Below, one piece after another: positions 39,701 through 41,289 of a stretch of 64,000 nt of DNA. Each line of letters starts with the position of its first letter. The stretch's first letter is position 1. The notes under the pieces are model-generated. The model saw only the letters and a program-made list of their open reading frames with translations. It did not search any database and had not been told where the DNA came from. The position numbers were made by a program, and so were the translations under genes. Source of the stretch: Undaria pinnatifida (taxonomy: Eukaryota; Sar; Phaeophyceae; Laminariales; Alariaceae); contig JABAKD010000014.1 of NCBI GenBank assembly GCA_012845835.1, positions 1,076,001 to 1,140,000 on the forward strand, written 5' to 3'.

Positions 39701-41279
39701 TGCGTGTAGACGCGGTTTATACTGTATTGTAGGGCGGTTTGCTTGGTTACGAAAGCGCCGGTGCAGGGAGCGAGGACGCCTGTGCAGTGAAACAGTATTT
39801 CACTCTGTTTCTTTCGCTAAAAACAAAACAAAAGGTGTCCCAATGTTAGTATCACGATTCCCTATACCAGGTATCGTGCAAAGGACAACTCGATGACATG
39901 ATGAAGTTTGTGGTGGGCTATACACTTCCCCTACGGGATGCGGTCGCAATCCCGGGTGTCTTGACCCCTTTAGAGCCCCCGAATCCCTCCCAGCACTAAA
40001 CTCAAGGAAATTTGTCAAAAAAAAATTCCAGTTGCAAAGGCGTTAAGATGAAAATGGGGACACACTCTTGTAAAAACTGAAAAAAAAAAGACAACCCACC
40101 GCGCAAGCAACCCGGCAAGCCACACCGACCGACCAGTGCAGACGAGTTTACAGCTCACCCGATAGTCTAGAGCGGCGGTCTCAATGTAATAGGAACTAGC
40201 ATAGCAGGATACTTGCTGTCGACAAGCTCTGCGCGCGCGTGTAAGGCGGGCGCCACAGGCAACTCGAAAACGGGTAGCTTTTGTTTGGCGCCTTCGGCGC
40301 AGTCAAAATTAGAAACTCGCATTCGGTCGAAAACACCTGTGCAGCAGTGGTCTCTTTATAGTGCCGGTTGGGTAGTGCCAGTTGCCCGCTATAGCGCCTG
40401 TGAAATCGCTTGGCACAGATAAGGACAACCAGTAGTGGCAATGTAGGGAGTAGTGCCGGTTGCCGCTATAATGCCGGTATTTCCCTCTATAGTGCACATG
40501 CCGGCTCCATAGAGGCATCACTGCTTTATGGGTTCAATTGCCTGGCACAGAGTAGCTGGCCTGAACGAGATAAAGAAGAGCGTCCAAAAGAACCCTGATC
40601 TCGAAAGATAAACAAATAAATGTACTATAAATACAGGCCCTCCCGTCATAGAGCACACCGCAAAAAAACTTACCTGGTACCTGGTAAGCTTAAAAACGCA
40701 GGACAAGCACCAGGCGTTTAATTGCACGTACGGCAACGTTTTCAGATTTGCACGTAAACTCATTACGGCCCCTGTCGACCTCGAGAGCAGACCTCGATCC
40801 CCTCAAAGGGTTAGGGTTGGGGTTAGGGTTAGGGTTAGGGTCAGGTCTGGGGTCGGGTTGTCTGGGCGGCGCAACCGTCATTTTGTGCGGACCTGCACAC
40901 AGGGAGCCGTTATACATAAATCGCCATTGAATTTACGTGCAAATCTAAGAACCCTTGCACGTACGTGCAACTTCGCGGGGGGCCCGGGACAAGCAAGACA
41001 TTGGACAGCTGAAACAAGCAATGGGACAGCTGCTATACTCAAGTTGGTGTAGGACACATCCTTTCCCAAATAAAACTCTAGCCTAAAGCCAACATCCCGG
41101 TTTCTCTCAGAGGACGTCACCAGCTTGCCTCGCCGGTCATGCTGCAGTTAAACGTGGAATGACGTAGGGGCATATTAGAGAATAGCTGACCTGGTCCAGA
41201 TAAAGAAGAGCGTCTTCCACCCGTAGCTCACGCATGGTTGCTCCTTGTTCAGGGACTGAGCCCCCTTGTCCGCCTCGAT
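2870..41279 (-). CDS. SIN3: SIN3 transcriptional co-repressor scaffold (gene span, about 31 exons recognised)
   Basis: SIN3 is the nuclear scaffold of the SIN3/histone deacetylase complex: its paired amphipathic helix (PAH) domains bind repressors and its central region binds the deacetylase. Seen here in the expected order are PAH1 (41.2-37.9 kb), PAH2 (34.5-33.0 kb), PAH3 (28.8-28.3 kb), the HDAC-interaction region (26.9-23.4 kb, with LNDVWVSVP and [10 protein letters not shown]), the following helical block ([17 protein letters not shown]) and the conserved C-terminal region ([32 protein letters not shown]). The exons add up to roughly 5 kb of coding sequence, about 1,700 residues, in the usual SIN3 size range once the Gly-rich linkers are counted. 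All introns are GT-AG. The true start was not found and lies upstream of 41279. The last two exons are assigned by position and phase only. Identity is very secure; individual borders are less so. Confidence 0.95.
3540..3612 (-). repeat. Tandem copy of the 5' end of the terminal exon
   Basis: On the minus strand an intact ctacag acceptor is followed by [19 protein letters not shown], in the same phase as [19 protein letters not shown] of the exon at 3355. A GTGGAA follows and could serve as donor; otherwise the frame closes about 20 codons later. Confidence 0.75.
3913..4027 (-). CDS. Probable SIN3 3' exon (tail)
   Basis: A 115-base open segment between taatgcag and a GTGTGT donor encodes [32 protein letters not shown] and HSYAAE. 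It begins in phase 2 and ends in phase 0, matching the last exon but not the exon at 6656 (phase 0). At least one exon between 6656 and 4027 is therefore unidentified, or the gene ends earlier and this belongs to another transcript. Confidence 0.5.
4060..4490. repeat. Tandem repeat, about four units of about 105 bases
   Basis: Each unit contains cacccttgaccg, cgacggacggcaattttcca and ccttgactgacgccaaacta followed by a T-run. Units lie near 4070, 4180, 4290 and 4390. An inverted single copy is at about 45985-46060 (ctagtagtttgccgtcagtc). No coding sequence was seen. Confidence 0.8.
4500..6470. other. SIN3 3' intron or intergenic sequence, mostly repeats
   Basis: It contains a family B copy (4590-4690), a duplicated segment of about 125 bases (5513-5638 and 5641-5762, with actaggaaatctctctc), a poly-C run (6066-6105) and the upstream part of a family A element. 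An exon bridging 6656 and 4027 is expected here but I could not identify it. Confidence 0.6.
6105..6605 (+). repeat. Dispersed repeat family A, plus-strand copy
   Basis: The family ends with a conserved stretch: tatccttaatgaggacac, cgtaatacgcgcgatcg, then cttgcaaagATGAGTTTCGA, ttcgatctcacagctggagt and gtatttttatttttataat. Upstream parts here (ggatttatagtttcc, cagactgactaacatcaccc) are shared with the copies at 16345-16885 and 52900-53325. Confidence 0.8.
6656..6739 (-). CDS. SIN3: SIN3 exon: C-terminal domain, QL..V..D block
   Basis: A 28-codon exon, phase 0, encodes [19 protein letters not shown] and KMIQLFQHQ, equivalent to LI..IV.QLQ..V.DE.....L. The acceptor is ttcctgcag and the donor GTAACG. 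This is the last exon I can recognise by homology. Confidence 0.93.
6805..7300. mobile_element. Inverted-repeat element (MITE candidate), about 490 bases
   Basis: The left end (acgaacaaaaaatgtcagga, near 6809) is repeated inverted at the right end near 7262-7298, with about 27 matching bases apart from A-run length. The unit ...tgtcaggaatcgtgat... recurs inside in both orientations (6840-6960, 7220-7260). No coding capacity was recognised. It lies in the SIN3 intron between the exons at 7822 and 6656. Target duplication is unclear. Confidence 0.5.
7363..7391 (+). repeat. (CTG)n microsatellite
   Basis: About nine CTG units in the intron between the SIN3 exons at 7822 and 6656. Confidence 0.9.
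7822..7890 (-). CDS. SIN3: SIN3 exon: C-terminal domain, GYMLFSYDK block
   Basis: A 23-codon exon, phase 0, encodes [20 protein letters not shown] followed by YDK, matching (Y)EDS.R.MF....Y..FT.DKL of SIN3. Three decayed copies of this exon with flanking intron stand upstream at a spacing of about 178 bases (7980-8440). Confidence 0.96.
7895..8445 (-). repeat. Three tandem copies of the exon at 7822-7890 with intron
   Basis: The acceptor-proximal piece of the exon (gcttttgctgc on the plus strand at 7885) recurs at about 8063, 8240 and 8417, a spacing near 178 bases. Each unit also holds agaacggcc...ttttgacagctgc...gaccatgc...aaacat. The exon part is decayed but alignable (cgtgcagcatcttagaagtc versus ctgcacggcatcctcaag). 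Confidence 0.75.
8470..8645 (+). repeat. CAG/CAA microsatellite tract
   Basis: CAGCAACAA units grade into a pure CAA run of about 30 units. It is intronic; the poly-Thr and poly-Leu frames here are artefacts. Confidence 0.9.
8691..8870 (-). CDS. SIN3: SIN3 exon: C-terminal domain, FL.LLY block
   Basis: A 60-codon exon, phase 0, encodes [20 protein letters not shown], then [19 protein letters not shown], equivalent to the YY.AFL.M...LLDGNID segment. The acceptor is cacgcag and the donor GTGAGG. Confidence 0.94.
8871..11260. other. SIN3 intron with no exon recognised
   Basis: It contains a duplicated piece (gaaactctctcgcgacttctgt at 9280-9360), triple gcatgcagcacaa (9997-10037), five cacaaaccacaacg units (10040-10115) and a TTCG run (11216-11240). 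No exon or gene was seen. Confidence 0.6.
11260..11600 (-). repeat. Tandem copies of the 3' end of the exon at 11664-11762
   Basis: The border sequence of the exon (plus strand acctggatggctttaagcgc at 11662) recurs at about 11343, 11452 and 11567, and faintly at 11268. Each is preceded by cagtgcgggtttcctct. The copy at 11567 keeps a GT donor. Confidence 0.75.
11664..11762 (-). CDS. SIN3: SIN3 exon: [15 protein letters not shown] block
   Basis: A 33-codon exon, phase 0, encodes [20 protein letters not shown], equivalent to the WY.F.RLHQ.LC.RL motif of the conserved SIN3 C-terminal domain. Three to four copies of its 3' end and donor lie downstream between about 11265 and 11590. Confidence 0.95.
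12332..12529 (-). CDS. SIN3: SIN3 exon: acidic/Gly linker to LYVLMRLH block
   Basis: A 66-codon exon, phase 0, encodes [20 protein letters not shown], a Gly-rich segment with GMDVDGG, and [11 protein letters not shown], which runs directly into the ELYVLMRLH block of the next exon. The donor is GTAGAG. Confidence 0.88.
12739..12933 (-). CDS. SIN3: SIN3 exon: Gly/Pro-rich C-terminal linker
   Basis: A 65-codon exon, phase 0, encodes [37 protein letters not shown] and [19 protein letters not shown], with a GTGAGG donor. It has no known motif and is placed by phase. A copy of its acceptor end lies upstream at about 13352-13405. Confidence 0.78.
13352..13405 (-). repeat. Copy of the acceptor end of the exon at 12739-12933
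   Basis: The plus-strand text cctcgtgacatcgtcaatcc, tgcctctcctttcttcac parallels cctcgtcacgctggtcactc, ttgcctcccctctcctcag at 12890-12927. It lies upstream of the exon in the same intron. Confidence 0.65.
13634..13784 (-). CDS. SIN3: SIN3 exon: C-terminal region
   Basis: A 151-base exon encodes [19 protein letters not shown] and a Ser/Gly-rich stretch ending DIVEGSL. The frame is fixed by phase 2 from the previous exon; another frame is open over the same bases and looks tempting but breaks continuity. The start resembles the KI....(F)IP.LL segment of SIN3. Confidence 0.82.
14117..14250 (+). repeat. 22-base minisatellite, about six units
   Basis: Near-perfect units of cgccggggactacgcagcag followed by ag. 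It lies in the SIN3 intron between the exons at 14618 and 13784. The uniformity suggests recent expansion. Confidence 0.95.
14618..14770 (-). CDS. SIN3: SIN3 exon: C-terminal region, HLTLAY block
   Basis: A 153-base exon encodes [20 protein letters not shown] and [20 protein letters not shown]. This is the HLSLAYED...L..A..LI..V block that follows the acidic linker in SIN3. It enters and leaves in phase 2. Copies of its 5' part lie upstream near 14900-14935 and 14996-15050. Confidence 0.9.
14900..15050 (-). repeat. Copies of the acceptor end of the exon at 14618-14770
   Basis: The plus-strand border ggagtcgattccagttttag at 14750 recurs as gaggtcaattccagcgtcac (14907) and ggagtcgattccagcttcac (14999), and more distantly gactcgatcacagcctcacc (15019). 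AC/AAG-rich sequence lies between. Confidence 0.7.
15470..15925 (+). repeat. Long trinucleotide tract (CTA/CCA/CTG)
   Basis: About 455 bases of CTACCA, CTA, CTG and CTACGA triplets. It is open in several frames on both strands (poly-Val, Leu-Pro), but it lies in a SIN3 intron between well-phased exons and is not coding. Confidence 0.95.
16084..16148 (-). CDS. SIN3: SIN3 exon: short helical linker
   Basis: A 65-base exon encodes [20 protein letters not shown], leaving in phase 2 at CATAG|GTAAGC. Two AG acceptors two bases apart are possible; the inner one keeps phase 0. Confidence 0.78.
16345..16885 (+). repeat. Dispersed repeat family A, long copy
   Basis: This has the same layout as the 6.1 kb copy: two tandem pieces of the upstream part (ggatttatagttgccacg, C-run, gataaactggtgcatt), then the conserved 3' end with ATGAGTTTCGACC and the TTTTTATTTTTATAAT tail. 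It lies in a SIN3 intron. Confidence 0.8.
17856..18004 (-). CDS. SIN3: SIN3 exon: Lys/Glu-rich linker
   Basis: A 149-base exon encodes [24 protein letters not shown] and [15 protein letters not shown]. It enters in phase 1 and leaves in phase 0 at GTGAGG. It is basic then acidic low complexity, comparable to the acidic linker found here in animal SIN3. Confidence 0.8.
18140..18257 (-). CDS. SIN3: SIN3 exon: Asn/Gly linker
   Basis: A 118-base exon encodes [20 protein letters not shown] and [10 protein letters not shown], ending in phase 1 at GTAAGG. The following intron is only 135 bases and largely made of GAGT/ACTC repeats. Confidence 0.78.
18430..18575 (+). repeat. Dispersed repeat family A, short copy
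   Basis: Only the conserved 3' part is present (cctatatccttaatgaggac to ctatttttataatac), including ATGAGTTTCGACGAAATC and cttcgatctcacagctgg. Confidence 0.8.
18892..18944 (-). CDS. SIN3: SIN3 exon: Lys/Gly linker
   Basis: A 53-base exon encodes [15 protein letters not shown]. It enters in phase 1 after tttgccag and leaves in phase 0 at GTGAGA. It has no domain; assignment is by phase continuity with both neighbours. Confidence 0.75.
19180..19250 (-). repeat. Copy of the 3' end of the exon at 19904-20037
   Basis: It encodes [16 protein letters not shown] then GTGCGG, the same as the exon end and donor ([17 protein letters not shown]). The flanking intron text (ccgcgttctgaaaccgtc, gcgaaccggc) is repeated with it. 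Confidence 0.8.
19495..19820 (+). repeat. Dispersed repeat (acttgcgaggtcggcggct ... tgtcccccttttca)
   Basis: Two tandem diverged units lie here. Single units occur at 13995-14090 and 60215-60345. Shared blocks include ttacttgcgaggtcggtggc, gttttactagagtttgtccc and ccgaaggggaagc. Noncoding. Confidence 0.65.
19904..20037 (-). CDS. SIN3: SIN3 exon: charged linker
   Basis: A 134-base exon encodes [32 protein letters not shown] and an Ala run, ending in phase 1 at GTGCGG. It is probably alpha-helical linker. Its last part is copied downstream at about 19188-19245 ([15 protein letters not shown]). Confidence 0.88.
20480..21350 (-). repeat. Dispersed repeat family B in a tandem array
   Basis: About a dozen diverged units of 60-130 bases contain tttccagttgcaaaggggtt, agagccccaaccccc and ttccaagtaaattgtcccca. 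Single copies occur at 4590-4690, 17175-17290 and 63870-63990 in one orientation, and 25320-25420, 39955-40050, 43580-43685, 46220-46320 and 62190-62275 in the other. Noncoding. Confidence 0.8.
21850..21930 (-). repeat. Copy of the 3' part of the exon at 22389-22531
   Basis: It encodes [20 protein letters not shown], parallel to [20 protein letters not shown] of the exon, followed by HMREKRLVR and a stop. The donor is lost (CATATG instead of CACAAGTG). Confidence 0.85.
22389..22531 (-). CDS. SIN3: SIN3 exon: WR..YYKSLD block
   Basis: A 143-base exon encodes [20 protein letters not shown] and [15 protein letters not shown], corresponding to the (K)W.......YYLKSLD.....FK..D segment of SIN3. 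It leaves in phase 2 at CACAA|GTGAGA, which fits the next exon. A copy of its 3' part lies downstream at about 21850-21930. Confidence 0.95.
22856..23032 (-). CDS. SIN3: SIN3 exon: conserved helical block after the HDAC-interaction region
   Basis: A 59-codon exon, phase 0, encodes [37 protein letters not shown] and RQKDVEWRV. The motif (R)IYG(D/E).(G/A).EI...L.KNP....P..L.RL..K..EW is diagnostic for SIN3. The donor is GTAAGT. Confidence 0.97.
23402..23512 (-). CDS. SIN3: SIN3 exon: HDAC-interaction region, end
   Basis: A 37-codon exon, phase 0, encodes [19 protein letters not shown] and [13 protein letters not shown], an exact continuation of the preceding core. A decayed copy of its acceptor region and flanking intron lies upstream near 23790-23880. 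A short CACAC-type repeat (23660-23730) separates them. Confidence 0.96.
23655..23735 (+). repeat. (CACAC)n pentanucleotide repeat
   Basis: Units of ccacaccaca in a SIN3 intron. The inverse motif (gtgtg) recurs at 59950-59985. Confidence 0.9.
24890..25090 (-). repeat. Two copies of the 3' end of the exon at 25484-25612
   Basis: The plus-strand border gtagctcaccttgaagagca, ggtcttcatgagcgtttttg at 25475-25514 is paralleled by atagctgaccatgaagagga, ggccctcgtcggcattttta (24897-24936) and, shorter, cgcccacattgaagaggagg (25052-25071). In both copies the donor GT is altered. Confidence 0.75.
25484..25612 (-). CDS. SIN3: SIN3 exon: HDAC-interaction region, core
   Basis: A 43-codon exon, phase 0, encodes [18 protein letters not shown] and [15 protein letters not shown], the most conserved SIN3 core. 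Diverged copies of its 3' end with the donor lie downstream at about 24896-24957 and 25050-25085. Confidence 0.97.
26025..26840. other. SIN3 intron, ACAACG-rich, no exon seen
   Basis: It contains a family D copy (26190-26370) and then CAACGACAACG/ACGACGACG-like short repeats to about 26770. No exon was recognised. Confidence 0.6.
26846..26953 (-). CDS. SIN3: SIN3 exon: start of HDAC-interaction region
   Basis: A 36-codon exon, phase 0, encodes [20 protein letters not shown] and SFPLLSCSE. The pattern ELDL...C/E...PSYR.LPK.(Y/F)P is the signature start of the SIN3 region that recruits the histone deacetylase. The intron just upstream contains the long GGGGA repeat. Confidence 0.95.
26995..27460 (+). 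repeat. (GGGGA)n minisatellite, about 450 bases
   Basis: Almost uninterrupted AGGGG units, with AGGGC variants toward the right end. It lies 40 bases upstream of the acceptor of the exon at 26953, so the transcript strand is CCCCT-rich polypyrimidine. Gly-Glu-Arg frames over it are artefacts. Confidence 0.95.
27675..27710 (-). CDS. SIN3: SIN3 micro-exon between PAH3 and HDAC-interaction region
   Basis: A 36-base exon, [12 protein letters not shown], phase 0 at both ends, lies between a ctgcag acceptor and a GTAAGC donor. It is short but in the right frame and place, just before the exon that starts the HDAC-interaction region. Confidence 0.65.
28253..28375 (-). CDS. SIN3: SIN3 exon: end of PAH3
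   Basis: A 41-codon exon, phase 0 at both ends, encodes [17 protein letters not shown] and [15 protein letters not shown], the second half of PAH3. The acceptor gcgcag and donor GTGAGT are both good. Confidence 0.92.
28709..28789 (-). CDS. SIN3: SIN3 exon: first helices of PAH3
   Basis: An 81-base, 27-codon exon, phase 0 at both ends, encodes [14 protein letters not shown] and [10 protein letters not shown], matching the first half of PAH3. The acceptor is cttgacag and the donor GTGGGG. The intron upstream carries a short tandem repeat (about 28800-28960). Confidence 0.85.
28800..28970 (+). repeat. Short tandem repeat gcatcaccagatacaaa
   Basis: About eight units of 18-19 bases (aagcatcgtcaaatacaaac and aagcatcaccagatacaaag) lie just upstream of the PAH3 exon. 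Confidence 0.85.
29148..29328 (-). CDS. SIN3: SIN3 exon: Gly-rich linker before PAH3
   Basis: After a ctgcag acceptor the frame reads [17 protein letters not shown] and then almost pure Gly. The only reasonable donor (GTCAGT at 29147) leaves phase 1, whereas the next exon needs phase 0. A one-base length change in the G/GGT tract would repair it, as in the two other Gly-rich exons. The 3' border is uncertain. Confidence 0.55.
30482..30640 (-). CDS. SIN3: SIN3 exon: Gly-rich linker
   Basis: A 159-base exon, phase 0 at both ends, encodes [16 protein letters not shown], a run of Gly, then [13 protein letters not shown]. The acceptor is atttcaacag and the donor GTAGGA. The sequence is low complexity, and assignment rests on splice sites, phase and position between the PAH2 and PAH3 exons. 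Confidence 0.7.
31195..31650 (+). mobile_element. LINE-like retroelement remnant, C-terminal end
   Basis: The plus strand reads [20 protein letters not shown] and [11 protein letters not shown], which fits the C.CG...E...H....C.LY..ER zinc-knuckle tail of non-LTR retrotransposon proteins, with the last Cys changed to Arg. After a frameshift it continues [20 protein letters not shown] then QEGDKKS. The 3' flank (near 31550-31640) is also repeated at 54.5 kb. The element is truncated and dead, and lies in a SIN3 intron in reverse orientation to the gene. Confidence 0.65.
31699..32113 (-). CDS. SIN3: SIN3 exon: Gly/His/Lys-rich linker after PAH2
   Basis: The exon begins with [17 protein letters not shown], passes through long Gly runs with [14 protein letters not shown], and ends with a Lys-rich and Pro-rich segment ([12 protein letters not shown], then [10 protein letters not shown]) at a GTGAGC donor. 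Its overall length (415 bases) keeps the frame of both ends, but the middle is open only in another frame, because the outer frame hits TAG at about 31940. Two compensating length differences in G runs (for example near 31980-31990) or a small intron would resolve this. Confidence 0.75.
32134..32346 (+). repeat. 107-base direct duplication
   Basis: Two almost identical copies contain ggaacagcacgggatggggt, ggcatatgtgcaacaagccg and ttcgtatacaaaaaaggga. The high identity implies a recent event in this intron. Confidence 0.9.
32370..32580 (+). repeat. CCAACCAAAA-type short repeats
   Basis: Units of ggtcaaccaaaaaggccaac, about 10-12 bases each. The same motif fills 32845-32930 and 34215-34395, so three consecutive SIN3 introns around PAH2 share it. 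Confidence 0.8.
32723..32820 (-). repeat. Copy of the 3' half of the PAH2 exon at 32980-33109
   Basis: The plus-strand text ctggcagcacggataagcct, ttcccgcgcttgttcctaga, cagggtcgggcgagaagtac parallels 32980-33040. It lacks an intact frame and the first PAH2 half. Confidence 0.85.
32980..33109 (-). CDS. SIN3: SIN3 exon: second half of PAH2
   Basis: A 130-base exon encodes [19 protein letters not shown] and [15 protein letters not shown], completing PAH2. It enters in phase 1 and leaves in phase 2, matching both neighbours. A diverged copy of its 3' half and donor region lies in the downstream intron at about 32723-32820. Confidence 0.94.
33850..33905 (+). repeat. (GGGCT)n pentanucleotide repeat
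   Basis: About nine GGGCT units in the intron between the linker exon at 35178 and the exon at 33109. Confidence 0.9.
34419..34539 (-). CDS. SIN3: SIN3 exon: first half of PAH2
   Basis: The exon encodes [15 protein letters not shown] and [17 protein letters not shown], the first two helices of PAH2, the domain that in animals and fungi binds repressors such as MAD/UME6. It enters in phase 0 and leaves in phase 1 at AGAG|GTAAAA. The following intron contains short CCAACCAAAA-type repeats. Confidence 0.93.
35178..35836 (-). CDS. SIN3: SIN3 exon: Gly-rich linker between PAH1 and PAH2
   Basis: The exon opens with [16 protein letters not shown], continues through Asn- and Gly-rich sequence and a segment with [12 protein letters not shown], and ends with [11 protein letters not shown] before a GTAAGT donor. 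Those three parts are each coding-like but lie in three different frames. The shifts fall in long G runs near 35565-35580 and 35318-35360. Total length is 659 bases, one short of a multiple of three, whereas both neighbours require phase 0. Homopolymer length errors in the assembly are the simplest reading; a hidden intron is possible. Confidence 0.75.
35960..36680 (-). repeat. Five tandem copies of the 3' end of the PAH1 exon at 37865-37993
   Basis: Units of about 110 bases contain atgtcggaaagttctatctt, gtaaccgtcgggaagaaacg and tgttgaagcctacatatacc. They stand at about 35975, 36150, 36396, 36507 and 36617, against 37869 in the exon. Several keep the GAG|GTAAAT-like donor. The transposon at 36707 was inserted between the last copy and the real exon. 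Confidence 0.85.
36707..37842. mobile_element. DNA transposon with TA target duplication (Tc1/mariner-like), 1,136 bases
   Basis: The ends are inverted: left CAGTGGGCGCTGCGGTTTAA and right, on the other strand, CAGTGGGGGTTGCGGTTTAA, each followed by several TTTAAGATA-like subrepeats. A TA dinucleotide flanks both sides (36705-36706 and 37843-37844). Removing the element restores the sequence found in neighbouring repeat copies (cacatTAccaaaac), so the insertion is precise. TA duplication and CAGT ends are typical of the Tc1/mariner superfamily. No full transposase is left; a short coding remnant is listed separately. Confidence 0.85.
37431..37730 (-). pseudogene. Broken small reading frame inside the transposon
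   Basis: It starts just inside the right terminal repeat with [20 protein letters not shown] and an Asp-rich stretch, meets a TAG at 37620-37622, and continues in frame with [20 protein letters not shown] and [16 protein letters not shown] to TAA at 37431. Composition looks coding. It may be the start of a degenerate transposase, but no catalytic domain is visible. Confidence 0.5.
37865..37993 (-). CDS. SIN3: SIN3 exon: end of PAH1
   Basis: A 129-base, 43-codon exon, phase 0 at both ends, encodes [16 protein letters not shown] and [14 protein letters not shown], the diagnostic second half of PAH1. Copies of its 5' part lie upstream (38115-38181, decayed at about 38425-38510). Copies of its 3' part lie downstream (about 35964-36676). 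Its donor is GAG|GTAAAT. Confidence 0.95.
38115..38510 (-). repeat. Copies of the 5' end of the PAH1 exon at 37865-37993
   Basis: At 38115-38181 the minus strand reads, after an intact tatag acceptor, [20 protein letters not shown] in the same phase as the exon. A third, decayed copy lies at 38425-38510. Confidence 0.85.
38944..39012 (-). CDS. SIN3: SIN3 exon: middle of PAH1
   Basis: A 69-base, 23-codon exon, phase 0 at both ends, encodes [15 protein letters not shown] and LDIMKNFK. It joins perfectly to LDQ of the exon before and is the classical second helix of PAH1. Two partial copies of its 5' end lie upstream in the intron at about 39145-39179 and 39431-39469. Confidence 0.92.
39145..39470 (-). 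repeat. Copies of the 5' end of the PAH1 exon at 38944-39012
   Basis: At 39145-39179 an intact gtgacag acceptor precedes [12 protein letters not shown]. At 39431-39469 the acceptor has become CGG and the text reads [12 protein letters not shown]. Both are truncated after about 12 codons. Confidence 0.85.
40340..40510. repeat. Dispersed repeat family D (tagtgccggttgcc)
   Basis: Units of the type ctatagtgccggttgcccgc and gtgaaatcgcttggcacaga recur here and at 26190-26370, 38620-38680, 45700-45760 (inverted) and 58005-58160 (inverted). The 26.2, 40.4 and 58.0 kb copies share the same order of units. Confidence 0.7.
40718..40972. mobile_element. Inverted-repeat element enclosing telomere-like repeats
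   Basis: The left arm (ttgcacgtacggcaacg ... gatttgcacgtaaa) and right arm (on the opposite strand ttgcacgtacgtgcaaggg ... gatttgcacgtaaa) are imperfect inverted repeats of about 45 bases. Between them 40805-40860 holds several GGGTTA units, some altered. It could be a small non-autonomous transposon or a healed break that captured telomeric DNA. Confidence 0.5.
40803..40860 (+). repeat. Interstitial TTAGGG-type telomere-like repeat
   Basis: About eight GGGTTA or variant units (ggttgg, ggtcag, ggtctg) stand in a row. TTAGGG telomeres occur in animals, fungi and brown algae, not in most land plants (TTTAGGG). Short single-unit traces also occur near 62815 and 63000. Confidence 0.8.
41191..41279 (-). 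CDS. SIN3: SIN3 exon: start of PAH1
   Basis: The exon encodes a Gly/Gln-rich stretch followed by [15 protein letters not shown], the first helix of PAH1. It enters in phase 1 (first two bases complete a codon) after gcgtgcag and leaves in phase 0 at a GTCAGC donor. The internal ATG could be a start, but the frame stays open upstream to the acceptor, so I treat it as internal. Confidence 0.85.
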
Positions 41280-41289
41280 CTGCACGCCA

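Noticed and set aside
39612-39896. 94-codon plus-strand frame
   Set aside because: Overlaps a family A fragment and shows no motif; opposite to the SIN3 transcript.
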